NCBI GenBank assembly: GCA_016214955.1 | Contig: JACRMN010000020.1 | Span: 78,861-142,860, forward strand | Length of the DNA stretch: 64,000 nucleotides | Source: Deltaproteobacteria bacterium | Lineage (GTDB): Bacteria > Myxococcota > Myxococcia > Myxococcales > Anaeromyxobacteraceae | Reading direction: 5' to 3' | In this document: in pieces, positions 7,204-16,162 of the stretch | How the letters are laid out: every line of letters starts with the position of its first letter | Numbering within the stretch: the stretch's first letter is position 1 | Translations under genes and position numbers: made by a program | The notes under the pieces: generated by a model | The model's database searches: none | What the model was told of the DNA's origin: nothing | Seen by the model: only the letters and a program-made list of their open reading frames with translations

Positions 7204-9167
7204 TGTTCCCGCAGCTCTTCTCCCCGGTCCGGCTCGGCCGCGTCGAGCTCAAGAACCGCATCTCCTTCCAGCCTCACCTCACCAACTTCGCCGTCGACAC
7301 CCTGCCCTCGGAGAAGCACGTCCACTACTGGGGCGAGCGGGCCAAGGGCGGGGCCGGCCTCATCGTCACCGAGGAGATGAGCGTCCACCCCACCGACAGG
7401 GCCTACGAGAAGCTCATCGAGGTCTTCCGGCCCGAGGTGATCCCCGGCTTCCGCAGGATCACCGACCGGGTGCACGAGTTCGGCGCCCGCACCTTCGCCC
7501 AGATCAACCACAACGGGCAGCAGTGCGACGGCACCCTCTCCCGCCTCCCGGTCTTCGCGCCCAGCCCGGTCGCCGACCCGCTCTTCCGGGAGATCCCGAA
7601 GGAGATGGAGCCGGAGGACATCGAGGAGGTGGCCCGCTACTTCGCCCGCAGCGCCGTCCACGTCCGCGAGGGAGGGTTCGACGGGATCGAGCTGCAGTTC
7701 GGCCACTCCAGCCTGGCGCGGCAGTTCCTCTCGCCCCTCTCCAACCAGCGCACCGACGAGTTCGGCGGCAGCGTCGAGAACCGGATGAGGGCGCCGCTCC
7801 TCTTCATCGCCGCGGTGCGCAAGGCGGTGGGGCCGGACTTCACCGTCGGCATCCGCCTCTGCGCCGACGAGATGATCCCCTGGGGCGGGCTCAACCTCGC
7901 CGACGTGCAGGAGCTGGCGGTGCGCTTCGAGGCCGCCGGGCTCATCGACTTCATGGATCTGTCGATCGGCACCTTCTACAACCTCTTCCTGGTCGAGGGC
8001 TCGATGCACACGCCCCTCGGCTACACCGTGCCGCTGGCCGCCGGGATCCGCTCCCGCATCCGGCTCCCGGTCTTCTGCACCGGCCGCATCAACGACCCGA
8101 CCATGGCGGAGAAGGTGCTGGTCAACGGCCAGGCCGACGTCATCGGCATGTGCCGGGCGCTCATCTGCGACCCCTTCCTGCCGCAGAAGGCCCAGGAAGG
8201 CCGGCTGGGCGACATCCGCTCCTGCGTGGCCGACAACCAGAACTGCATCGGCCGCATCGGGATGAACAAGACGCTGGGCTGCATCCAGAACCCTGCGGTG
8301 GGCCTGGAGAAGGAGTGGGGCGAGGGCACGCTGCGGCCGGCGCCGGTGAAGAAGCGGGTGGTGGTGGTGGGCGGCGGGCCCGCCGGCATGTGGGCCGCCA
8401 AGATGGCCGGGCGGCGCGGCCACGCCGTCGACCTCTACGACAAGGGCGAGCAGCTCGGCGGGCAGGTGCTGCTCGCCATGAAGGGGGCCGGGCGCGAGGA
8501 GTTCGGCGTCCTGGTGCGCAACGAGAAGGCGCAGGTGGAGAAGGCGGGCGTGCGCGTCCACCTCGGCGTGGAGGTGACCCCGGAGCTGGTGGCGGCCACC
8601 CGGCCCGACGTCGTCATCTGCGCCACCGGCAGCGTCCCGGCCCGCAACCCGCGCATCGGGGGCGCCAGGGGGCCGGCGGTGTGGAACGTCTGGGAGGTGC
8701 TGCAGGGCAAGGCGGAGCTGGGGCAGAAGGTGTGCCTGGTCGACACCGACGGCCACCACCGCGCCACCGCCACCGCGGAGCTGATCGCTTCTCAGGGCCG
8801 GAGCGTGCACGTCCTCTGCTCCAGCCTGTTCGTGGGCGCCGAGCTCGGCCCCACCCAGGACCTGTACCTCACCCGCCAGCGGCTCCTGCAGAAGGGCTGC
8901 ACCTTCACGCCCGACATCGCCGTCCTGGAGGTCGCCGGCGCCGCCGGAGAGAAGCGGCTCAAGGGGGTCAACGTCTACTCCAACGCCACCCAGGAGTTCG
9001 GCCCCTACGACTCGGTGGTGCTGGCCATCGAGCAGGAGGTGGAGGACCAGCTCTACCGCGCGCTCAAGCACCAGGTGAAGGAGCTCTACCGCATCGGCGA
9101 CTGCGTGGCGCCGCGCAAGGTGGACATGGCCATCTGGGAAGGGCACCGCGTGGGGAGGGAGATATGA
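7200..9167 (+). CDS. OYE/FadH-type flavin oxidoreductase of the mycofactocin system
   Basis: A 655-residue enzyme with an N-terminal FMN TIM barrel of the old-yellow-enzyme/2,4-dienoyl-CoA reductase type (residues about 1-335), a cluster-binding linker (340-365) and a C-terminal FAD/NAD(P)-binding half (GGGPAGMWAAK near residue 387). FadH/OYE proteins are known companions of mft genes and are proposed redox partners. Cluster ligands appear as Cys342, Cys349 and Cys361, but the position normally filled by the second cysteine (C-x2-C-N-Q-x-C) is Asp345. Starts in the ATGA overlap with mftC; two adjacent ATGs are in frame. Likely moves electrons between mycofactocin and ETF. Confidence 0.85.
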   Translation: MMFPQLFSPVRLGRVELKNRISFQPHLTNFAVDTLPSEKHVHYWGERAKGGAGLIVTEEMSVHPTDRAYEKLIEVFRPEVIPGFRRITDRVHEFGARTFAQINHNGQQCDGTLSRLPVFAPSPVADPLFREIPKEMEPEDIEEVARYFARSAVHVREGGFDGIELQFGHSSLARQFLSPLSNQRTDEFGGSVENRMRAPLLFIAAVRKAVGPDFTVGIRLCADEMIPWGGLNLADVQELAVRFEAAGLIDFMDLSIGTFYNLFLVEGSMHTPLGYTVPLAAGIRSRIRLPVFCTGRINDPTMAEKVLVNGQADVIGMCRALICDPFLPQKAQEGRLGDIRSCVADNQNCIGRIGMNKTLGCIQNPAVGLEKEWGEGTLRPAPVKKRVVVVGGGPAGMWAAKMAGRRGHAVDLYDKGEQLGGQVLLAMKGAGREEFGVLVRNEKAQVEKAGVRVHLGVEVTPELVAATRPDVVICATGSVPARNPRIGGARGPAVWNVWEVLQGKAELGQKVCLVDTDGHHRATATAELIASQGRSVHVLCSSLFVGAELGPTQDLYLTRQRLLQKGCTFTPDIAVLEVAGAAGEKRLKGVNVYSNATQEFGPYDSVVLAIEQEVEDQLYRALKHQVKELYRIGDCVAPRKVDMAIWEGHRVGREI

Positions 9168-10225
9168 GCCTGGCGGGAGTCCTGGTCTTCGCCGACCTCT
9201 CCTCGGGTTCGCTCGACGACGCCGGCAAGGGCATCCTGGCCGAGGGGCGGCGGCTGGCCGAGACCCTGGGCGCTCCCTGGGCGGCCGCCTGCTTCGCCGG
9301 CGCGCCCGACGGCGCCTACGAGGCCATGCGCCCCTACGGCGTCCCCGAGGTGCTCGACATCCGCGGACCCGAGGAGCTGGCCGACCTGCCCTGCGCCCAG
9401 GCCGAGGCCCTGGCCGACGCCGCGCGCGCCTGCGGGGCCCGGGTGGTGCTGCTGGCCCACGACGACCCGGGCGCGACGCTGGCGCCGCGGATCGCCGCGC
9501 GGCTGGGTGCGGCGCTGTTCACGGAGGCGGTCTCGTTCTCCCGAGACTGGGACGGGCTCACGGTGCGCAGGCGGGCCGTGGGGGTGCAGGTGGTGGAGCA
9601 GCGGCTCTGGAACGAGGCCGCGCCCGGGGGCGGATCGCCCTACGGCCGGCGCGACGAGCCCACCCCGCTGGTGCTCACCATGCTGCCGCGGGTGCTCTCG
9701 GCGGCGGTGGTCCCCGGCATGCGGCCGGGGCCGGCCCGTCGCACCGCGCGGCTGGCTGCGGTGAGCGAGGCCGGCGCCGCCACCCGGGTGCGGGCGCGCA
9801 TCCCGCCCGACCCGCGCACCGTCGACGTGGCCGAGGCCCAGGTGATCTTCGCGGCCGGCCTGGGCTGCGATCGCGAGAGCTTCGCCCAGCTCTGCGAGCT
9901 CGCCGATCGGGTCGGGGCCTCGGTGGGCGTGAGCCGCCCGGTCTACGACCTCGGCTGGAAGGAGCTCCCGCGCATGATCGGCCAGACGGGAAAGACGGTG
10001 GGGCCGAGGCTGTACTTCGCCTGGGGCATCTCCGGCTCCATGCACCACCTGGGCGGCATCGGCGGCTCGCGCCGCATCGTCTGCCTCAACGCCGACCCCA
10101 AGGCGCCCATCTTCCCGGCCGCCGACGAGGGCTTCGTGGCCGATCTGCGCGAGGTGCTGCCGCGCCTGCTGGCGGCGGTCGGCGCCCGCGCGCAGCGGGA
10201 CGGAGAGCGGGAGGTGGCGGGATGA
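9164..10225 (+). CDS. etfA: Electron transfer flavoprotein alpha subunit
   Basis: A 353-residue ETF alpha. The C-terminal FAD domain shows GQTGKTVGPRLY followed by GISGSMHH and LNADPKAPIF (about residues 270-315), all diagnostic. The N-terminal half has the usual adenine-nucleotide-type fold. It overlaps the OYE gene and the FixC-like gene by 4 bases each. The partner ETF beta gene lies 1.6 kb downstream, after fixC- and fixX-like genes, an uncommon split order. It should carry electrons from the OYE enzyme or from another dehydrogenase of this locus to the FixC-like quinone reductase. Confidence 0.92.
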   Translation: MSLAGVLVFADLSSGSLDDAGKGILAEGRRLAETLGAPWAAACFAGAPDGAYEAMRPYGVPEVLDIRGPEELADLPCAQAEALADAARACGARVVLLAHDDPGATLAPRIAARLGAALFTEAVSFSRDWDGLTVRRRAVGVQVVEQRLWNEAAPGGGSPYGRRDEPTPLVLTMLPRVLSAAVVPGMRPGPARRTARLAAVSEAGAATRVRARIPPDPRTVDVAEAQVIFAAGLGCDRESFAQLCELADRVGASVGVSRPVYDLGWKELPRMIGQTGKTVGPRLYFAWGISGSMHHLGGIGGSRRIVCLNADPKAPIFPAADEGFVADLREVLPRLLAAVGARAQRDGEREVAG

Positions 10226-11520
10226 AGCGCAGCTTCGAGGCCATCGTGGTGGGCGCCGGACCGGCCGGAGCGACCGCCGCGCTCACGCTGGCGCGCGCCG
10301 GCGTGGACGTGGCGCTGGTGGAGCGCGGCGCCCACCCGGGCGAGAAGAACATGTTCGGCGGCGTGCTCCACCGCATGCCGGCGCTGGAGCGAGTCTTCCC
10401 CGACTTCTGGGACCGCGCCCCGCTGCAGCGCCACCTGGTCAAGAAGGTGCTCACCTTCATGACCCCGGGCCGCAGCCTCAACCTCGAGTACGAGACCGAG
10501 AGCTTCGACCGGGCCCCCTACAACGGCTACACGGTGTTCCGTCCCCACTTCGACCGCTGGCTCGCCGGCGAGGCCGCCCGGGCCGGGGCCACGCTCCTCA
10601 CCCGCTGCACGGTGGAGGGCGTGGTGCGCGAGGGCGGCAAGGTGGCGGGCATCACCGTGCTGCGCGGCGCCGGCGAGCTGCGGGCGCCGGTGGTGATCGC
10701 CGCCGACGGCGTCCTCTCCTTCACGGCGGCCAGCGCCGGCCTGCGCCGCCCCCGCTTCGATCCCGGCCAGCTGGGCCTGGGGGTGAAGGCGCTCCTCGAG
10801 CTGCCCAAGGAGGTCATCGACGACCGCTTCGGCCTGGTGCGCGACCAGGGCGCCTCGCGCGAGTTCGTGGGATCGTCCTCCGGCGTCCGCGGCGGCGGCT
10901 TCCTCTACACCAACTACGACTCGCTCTCGGCCGGCATGGTGCTGCACCTCGACAGCCTGCGCCGGAGCGGCCGGACGCCGTACGACCTGTTCAACGCCTT
11001 CCTGGCCCAGCCGCAGGTGGCCAAGCTGGTGCGCGGCGCCCGGCTCCTCGAGTACTCGGCCCACCTCATCCCCGAGGGCGGCTACCGGATGATGCCGGAG
11101 CTGTGCGGCGACGGGATCCTGGTGGCGGGCGACGCCGCCGCCTTCTGCTACGCCAAGGGGCCCAACCTGGAGGGCATCAACCTGGCGGCCCAGTCGGGCG
11201 CCTGCGCCGCCGAGGCGGTGCTGGAGGCGCGCCAGGCCGGGGACTGGTCGGCCCGCCGGCTCGCCGGCTACCGGCGCCGGCTCGAGGCCACCTTCGTGCT
11301 GCAGGACCTGCGCACCTTCCACCGGGCCGGGGAGCTGCTGGAGATCGACCGGCTCTACGGCGACTACCCCGAGCTCATCTGCGACTTCATGGACCGGATG
11401 TACCGCATCGACGGCGCGCCCAAGCAGAGCCTCCTCAAGATGGGGCTCGCCATGGCTCGCAAGAAGGTGGGCACCGCCAACCTGGTGCGCGACGGCTGGA
11501 CCACCTGGAGCACCATCTAG
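10222..11520 (+). CDS. fixC: FixC-like flavoprotein (ETF:quinone oxidoreductase)
   Basis: A 432-residue FAD protein of the FixC/ETF-QO/geranylgeranyl-reductase type. It opens with a Rossmann motif VVGAGPAGATAAL (residues 9-21) and has the later GDAAAFCYAKGPNLEGIN flavin motif (near residue 300). With the FixX ferredoxin immediately downstream it should accept electrons from ETF and pass them to a membrane quinone. It has no transmembrane segment, as is usual for FixC. Translational coupling with etfA is indicated by the ATGA overlap. Confidence 0.9.
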   Translation: MKRSFEAIVVGAGPAGATAALTLARAGVDVALVERGAHPGEKNMFGGVLHRMPALERVFPDFWDRAPLQRHLVKKVLTFMTPGRSLNLEYETESFDRAPYNGYTVFRPHFDRWLAGEAARAGATLLTRCTVEGVVREGGKVAGITVLRGAGELRAPVVIAADGVLSFTAASAGLRRPRFDPGQLGLGVKALLELPKEVIDDRFGLVRDQGASREFVGSSSGVRGGGFLYTNYDSLSAGMVLHLDSLRRSGRTPYDLFNAFLAQPQVAKLVRGARLLEYSAHLIPEGGYRMMPELCGDGILVAGDAAAFCYAKGPNLEGINLAAQSGACAAEAVLEARQAGDWSARRLAGYRRRLEATFVLQDLRTFHRAGELLEIDRLYGDYPELICDFMDRMYRIDGAPKQSLLKMGLAMARKKVGTANLVRDGWTTWSTI

Positions 11521-11529
11521 GGAGCGCGC

Positions 11530-11811
11530 ATGATCAACGTCGACGACCTCCTCGACTACACCAGCTTCACCGTCGACCGCGAGGCCCACATCGTGCTCGA
11601 CCCGGCGCACTGCGCCGCCTGCTCCCACCGCTACTGCACCACCACCTGCCCGGCCCGCTGCTACGCCTGGTCCGAGAAGGACCGGAAGATGAGCTTCGTG
11701 CACGACGGCTGCCTGGAGTGCGGCACCTGCTACGCCGTCTGCGACAGCCACGCCTTCGCGCGCTGGCGCTACCCGCGGGGCGGCTTCGGCGTCTCCTACC
11801 GCATGACCTGA
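11530..11811 (+). CDS. fixX: FixX-like ferredoxin
   Basis: A 93-residue ferredoxin-like protein with cysteines at 28, 31, 36, 40, 44 and the C61-x2-C64-x2-C67-x3-C71 set (CLECGTCYAVC). Together these can hold at least one [4Fe-4S] cluster, as in FixX and the C-terminal domain of ETF-QO. It lies 9 bases after the FixC-like gene with GGGAGCG as ribosome site. It would relay electrons between the flavin of FixC and quinone. Typical length for FixX. Confidence 0.9.
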   Translation: MINVDDLLDYTSFTVDREAHIVLDPAHCAACSHRYCTTTCPARCYAWSEKDRKMSFVHDGCLECGTCYAVCDSHAFARWRYPRGGFGVSYRMT

Positions 11812-11820
11812 GGTGCGCCA

Positions 11821-12711
11821 ATGGGCAACGGGCATGGCCTCGAGGTGCTGGTGCTGTTGCGGGAGACGCGCGACCCGCGGCCGCCGGTGCGGCTGCTGGC
11901 GAGCGGCGCGGCCCTGCGCAGCACCGGGCTGCGGCGGGTGGTCAATCCCGCCGACCTGGCGGCGCTGGAGGTGGCGGTCGCCCGGCCGGGCGCGGTGGTG
12001 ACCGCGCTGGCGGTGGGCGGGGAGGAGCTCGACGACGCCCTGCGGCTGGGGCTCTCCATGGGGGCGGCGCGGGCCATCCGCATCTGGGACGAGGCGCTGC
12101 GCGACGGCGACGCCGTGGCCGAGGCCCGGGTGCTGCGCCGGACCCTGGAGATCCTGCGGCCCACGCTCTTCCTCACCGGGAGCAGTCTGCTCGACCGCGG
12201 GGACGACGCCTCGGCGGCCCTGGCGGGAGCGGGGCTGGGCATGGCCTGCGCCCGCCAGGTGGTCTCGCTGGCGCTGGAGCGCGGTCGCGCCCTGGCGATT
12301 CGCCGGGCCGAGAAGGGCTGGCGCGAGGAGGTCGAGCTCCGCCTGCCGTGCACCGTGCTCGTCGACGCCGGCGCCGCCGAGCCGCGCTACCCCGATCTGC
12401 CGTCGGTGCTCGGGGCCCTGGCGGCGCCGGTGGCCGTCTGGGGGCTCGCCGAGCTCGGGCTCCCGGCCTGGGAGCTCGGCTTCGACGGCGCGGCGCTCCG
12501 GCCGGTGGGCCTGGCGGCGCCCCGCTCCGACCCGCTGCGGGTGGAGACGCCCGACCCGTCGCAGCCCGCCCACGAGCGGGTGAGGTCCCTGTTCTCCGGC
12601 GGCATCCGGCCGCGCCAGGGGCGCGTCCACCTCGGCAGCGCAGGCCAGGCGGTCGAGCGCATCCTCGCCATCTTCGCCGAGGAGGGGCTGCTCCCTGGAG
12701 GCGGCCCGTGA
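11821..12711 (+). CDS. etfB: Electron transfer flavoprotein beta subunit
   Basis: A 296-residue ETF beta/FixA-type protein, somewhat longer than the common 250-260 residues. It shows the domain layout of the family: an early VNPADLAALEVAV stretch, a central LTGSSLLDRGDDASAAL region at the AMP site, and a C-terminal extension expected to grip ETF alpha. It is 9 bases downstream of fixX, and its stop overlaps the GTG start of mftF. Divergence of the N-terminus (LLRETRDPRPPVRL) suggests adaptation to this dedicated electron route. Confidence 0.82.
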   Translation: MGNGHGLEVLVLLRETRDPRPPVRLLASGAALRSTGLRRVVNPADLAALEVAVARPGAVVTALAVGGEELDDALRLGLSMGAARAIRIWDEALRDGDAVAEARVLRRTLEILRPTLFLTGSSLLDRGDDASAALAGAGLGMACARQVVSLALERGRALAIRRAEKGWREEVELRLPCTVLVDAGAAEPRYPDLPSVLGALAAPVAVWGLAELGLPAWELGFDGAALRPVGLAAPRSDPLRVETPDPSQPAHERVRSLFSGGIRPRQGRVHLGSAGQAVERILAIFAEEGLLPGGGP

Positions 12712-14129
12712 GCTACCGGCTGGCGCCAGGGGTGAGCCGGGTACAGCTGGCCGACGGGCCGGCGCTGCTGGCTCGCGTCCCGCTGCGGCTCGTCCGGGTG
12801 AACGAGGCCCTGGCGCGCCTGCTGGGCGACGGCGCCGAGGTGGCGGCGCGCTCCCTCGCCGAGCGGCGCGCCCTGGAAGCGCTCGCCGAGCGCGGGTGGC
12901 TGCGGGTCCGGCGCGGCCCGCCGGCAGCCGAGGAGGCCTGGCCCGCGGTGAGCGTCGTCATCCCGGTGCGCGACAGGGAGGCGGAGCTCGGGCGCTGCCT
13001 GGCGTCGCTCTCGCTCCTCCGCCATCCGCCCGGCAAGCTCGAGATCCTGGTGGTCGACGACGGAAGCCGCGACCGCTCCGCGGAGGTGGCCCGGCGCGCC
13101 GGAGCGCGGGTGCTCTCCTCGGGCGGCGAGGGGCGGGGCCCGGCGGCGGCCCGCAACCGGGCGGCGGCCGTGGCCCGGGGCGAGATCCTGGCCTTCCTCG
13201 ACTCGGACTGCACCGCCTCGGCGGAGTGGCTCGCCGAGCTCCTCGAGCCCTTCTCCGACCCCGAGGTCGCGGCGGTCGGCGGGATGGTGGAGGGCATGCA
13301 TCGCGGCACGGCGCTCGACCGCTACGAGGCCGAGATGTCGAGCCTGAGCCTGGGGCGGCAGGGCCGCTCGGCCGGCGCCGGAGCCGACACCTTCTACCTG
13401 CCGAGCTGCAACCTGCTGGTGCGGCGCAGCGCCTTCGCCGCCGCCGGCGGCTTCCGCGAGGAGCTGCGGGTGGGCGAGGACGTCGACCTCACCTGGCGGC
13501 TGCGCGACGCCGGGAGCCGCATCGTCTACCTGCCGGAGGGCAGCGTCCTCCACGAGCACCGCAACCGCCTGCCGGCCTTCCTGCGCCGCCGCTTCGAGTA
13601 CGGGACCTCGGAGGCCCTGCTGCACCGGCTCCACCCGGAACGTCGCAAGCGCCTGGTGCTACCCCCGGGCGCGACGCTGGCGGTGGTCCTGGCGACGGCG
13701 GCGGCCCTGGCCCTCTCCTGGCAAGTGGCGGCAGGCTGCGCCGCGGTGCTCCTGCTCGACGGCGCGCTCTGCGAGGTGCGGGCTCGCCGCCTGGGCCTCG
13801 CCCTGCCGCCGGGGAGCGTGGCCCTGGCCCGGATCCGCGGGGCCACCAGCCTCGCCTACCACCTCGCCCTGCACCTCGTCCGCTACTACGCGCTGGTGCT
13901 GCTGGCGGGGGCCGTGCTCTGGCCCCGCCTCGGCCTGCTCGCCGCCGGCATGGCCCTCGGGGCCGCGGCCGTCGACCACCGGGTCCGCCGGCCGGCGCTG
14001 TCGTTCCCGGCCTTCCTCCTGCTCTGGCTGGCGGAGCACCTCGCCTACGGCAGCGGCGTGCTGGCCGGCTGCCTGCGGACGCGCGACTTCGGCAGCTACC
14101 GCCCCATCGTCGGCGCGAGCGATCCATGA
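12708..14129 (+). CDS. mftF: MftF-type glycosyltransferase (family 2) with membrane tail
   Basis: A 473-residue protein starting at GTG in a GTGA overlap. The N-terminal 65 residues (YRLAPGVSRVQL onward) form the small MftF-specific domain. A GT2 catalytic domain follows with VSVVIPVRDRE, VVDDGSRD and the DSD metal motif (FLDSDCTA), then GGFREELRVGEDVDLTWR for the ED/QxxRW region. The last 150 residues hold several hydrophobic helices. In actinobacteria MftF adds a beta-1,4-glucan chain to mycofactocin. Its presence shows that the product here is probably also glycosylated. Confidence 0.88.
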   Translation: MSYRLAPGVSRVQLADGPALLARVPLRLVRVNEALARLLGDGAEVAARSLAERRALEALAERGWLRVRRGPPAAEEAWPAVSVVIPVRDREAELGRCLASLSLLRHPPGKLEILVVDDGSRDRSAEVARRAGARVLSSGGEGRGPAAARNRAAAVARGEILAFLDSDCTASAEWLAELLEPFSDPEVAAVGGMVEGMHRGTALDRYEAEMSSLSLGRQGRSAGAGADTFYLPSCNLLVRRSAFAAAGGFREELRVGEDVDLTWRLRDAGSRIVYLPEGSVLHEHRNRLPAFLRRRFEYGTSEALLHRLHPERRKRLVLPPGATLAVVLATAAALALSWQVAAGCAAVLLLDGALCEVRARRLGLALPPGSVALARIRGATSLAYHLALHLVRYYALVLLAGAVLWPRLGLLAAGMALGAAAVDHRVRRPALSFPAFLLLWLAEHLAYGSGVLAGCLRTRDFGSYRPIVGASDP

Positions 14130-15265
14130 CGCCCTCCGGATCGACAGCCGCGCCGTCGCCCAGGGCGCTGACGCTCGCCATCACCTCCCGCTGCGCTCTG
14201 CGCTGCCGCCACTGCCTCGTGGAGAGCGGCCCCGGCGCCGGGCCCGGAGACGTCCCGCTGGCGCGGTGCCTGGCGGTGGTGCGGGAGCTGGCGGCCCTGG
14301 GCGGCGAGGAGATCTGGCTCACCGGCGGCGAGCCCATGCTGCACGCCGCCTGGGGCGAGATCCTGGCCCACTGCGGGCCGCAGCGCTTCCGCACCGTCGG
14401 GCTCCAGACCAGCGGCCACCTCCTCGGGGAGGACCAGGTGGCCACCCTGCGAGATCTCTCGCTCGAGGGGCTGCGCGTCGAGGTGAGCCTGGACGGCGCC
14501 AGCCAGCGCTCGCACGACCTGGTTCGCGGACCCGGCACCTTCCGGCGTGCGCTCGACGGCATCCACCGGATGGCGCGGGCCGGGATGGCGGGCCGCGTCG
14601 TCGTCGCCTTCACCGAGATGCGGCACAACCTCGCGGAGCTGCCCCAGCTCCTGGACCTGGCGGACGGGCTCGGCCTCCAGGGAGTGCGGAGCTCGACCCT
14701 GCTGCGCGGGGGGCGCGCCGCGGGCGGAGGCCAGGTCGAGCCGCCGGCGCCCGAGCAGGTGCAGGCGCTCCTGGCGCGCTACCACGGCGACGGTGCGTTC
14801 CGCGCCCTCTACGACGAGCTCGGGCGGGCCCCGGCCATCGAGTGGTGGAAGGGCCGGGGCCATCGCGGGGGCGAGGGCTGCCTGCCCGGAGAGCGCCCCT
14901 ACCTGGCTGCCGACGGCACGCTGTACCCCTGCGCCCTCTCCCGGGCCGCCGAGACCGCGGTGGAGGGCGCGCTCGAAGGGCCGCTCTCGGCCTCGCTCGC
15001 CGTGGCGCGAGGGCGCTGGGGTGCGCTCCGCGCCCGCTGCGCCGGCCTGGCCAGCCCCCCGGCGGCCTGCCGGGCGTGTCCGGCCCGATCGAGCTGTGCC
15101 GGCGGCTGCCCGGCGAGGAGCGGCGCCGACGGCGGCAGCCCGCTCGGCCCCGAGGACCGCTGTGACCTGCGGCGCGCCGTCCACGGCTGGGAGGGACCGG
15201 ACGGAGTCGCCGCGGCCCCCTCCCGCTCCCCCTTCGCCGATCCCCCCGGAGGCTTCCCATGCTGA
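14126..15265 (+). CDS. Second radical SAM/SPASM protein of the locus
   Basis: A 379-residue radical SAM protein with C23-x3-C27-x2-C30 (CALRCRHC), TGGEPM as the SAM motif, and a SPASM-like C-terminus (GEGCLPG, YPCAL, then CRACPARSSCAGGCPARS and DRCD). It is distinct from MftC. ATGA-coupled to mftF and overlapping the MoxR gene by 7 bases, it belongs to the same operon. No second precursor peptide is obvious beside it, so it may modify MftA further or act on a protein. Function unknown. Confidence 0.85.
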   Translation: MTPSGSTAAPSPRALTLAITSRCALRCRHCLVESGPGAGPGDVPLARCLAVVRELAALGGEEIWLTGGEPMLHAAWGEILAHCGPQRFRTVGLQTSGHLLGEDQVATLRDLSLEGLRVEVSLDGASQRSHDLVRGPGTFRRALDGIHRMARAGMAGRVVVAFTEMRHNLAELPQLLDLADGLGLQGVRSSTLLRGGRAAGGGQVEPPAPEQVQALLARYHGDGAFRALYDELGRAPAIEWWKGRGHRGGEGCLPGERPYLAADGTLYPCALSRAAETAVEGALEGPLSASLAVARGRWGALRARCAGLASPPAACRACPARSSCAGGCPARSGADGGSPLGPEDRCDLRRAVHGWEGPDGVAAAPSRSPFADPPGGFPC

Positions 15266-16161
15266 ACGACGTGGACGAAGTGAAGCGGACGCTCGAGCTG
15301 GCCGGCTACATCGCCGACGAGGGCATCTCCACCGCGGTGTACCTGGCCGCCTCCATGGGAAAGCCCATCCTCATCGAGGGGCCGCCGGGCGTGGGCAAGA
15401 CGGCGCTCGCCAAGGCCCTCGCCGGCGCGCTCGACCACCCGCTCATCCGCCTCCAGTGCTACGAGGGCATCGACGAGGGCAAGGCCCTCTACGACTGGGA
15501 GTACGGCAAGCAGCTCCTCTACACCCAGCTGCTGCGCACCCAGCTCGACGGCCAGCTGCGGGGTGCCGCCTCGCTCTCGGAGGCGGTGGGGAGGCTGGCC
15601 GGCGAGGAGAGCCTCTTCTTCTCCGAGCACTTCCTGGTGCAGCGGCCGGTGCTGCGCGCCTTTCGCGCCGAGAAGCGGGCGGTGCTGCTCATCGACGAGA
15701 TCGACCGCTCCGACGACGAGTTCGAGGCGCTGCTCCTGGAGGCGCTCTCCGACTTCCAGATCTCCATCCCCGAGCTGGGGGTGGTGGAGGCGCGCCACAG
15801 GCCGCTGGTGGTGCTCACCAGCAACGCCACCCGGCTCATCTCCGACGCCCTGCGCCGCCGCTGCCTCTACCTCCACATCGGCTACCCGGAGCAGGAGCGG
15901 GAGGTGGCCATCGTCCGCCACCGCGTGCCCGAGACCTGCGAGCTGCTCGCCGAGCAGCTGGTGGCCTTCCTGCGGAAGGCGCGCACCATCGGGCTGCGCA
16001 AGCCCCCCAGCGTCTCCGAGGGCATCGACTGGGCGCGGGTGCTCTCGCTCCTGCGGGCCAAGGAGCTGACGAGGAAGGTGGTGCTGCACACCGCCGGCGC
16101 CATCGCCAAGCACCAGGCCGACGTGCTCCGCATCCACGAGCTGGCGGCGGAGCTGGGCTGA
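15259..16161 (+). CDS. MoxR-family AAA+ ATPase (CoxD-like)
   Basis: A 300-residue AAA+ ATPase with Walker A GPPGVGKTALAK (about residues 39-50), Walker B VLLIDEIDR (about 146-154) and sensor 1 VVLTSNATR. Length and the paired VWA gene downstream match CoxD/CoxE, which are known to help mature molybdenum hydroxylases, and MoxR/VWA pairs near alcohol dehydrogenases. Here the client could be the AOR or the alcohol dehydrogenase; this is inferred. The start overlaps the upstream radical SAM gene, and the next gene begins one base after the stop. Confidence 0.88.
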   Translation: MLNDVDEVKRTLELAGYIADEGISTAVYLAASMGKPILIEGPPGVGKTALAKALAGALDHPLIRLQCYEGIDEGKALYDWEYGKQLLYTQLLRTQLDGQLRGAASLSEAVGRLAGEESLFFSEHFLVQRPVLRAFRAEKRAVLLIDEIDRSDDEFEALLLEALSDFQISIPELGVVEARHRPLVVLTSNATRLISDALRRRCLYLHIGYPEQEREVAIVRHRVPETCELLAEQLVAFLRKARTIGLRKPPSVSEGIDWARVLSLLRAKELTRKVVLHTAGAIAKHQADVLRIHELAAELG

Positions 16162-16162
16162 C

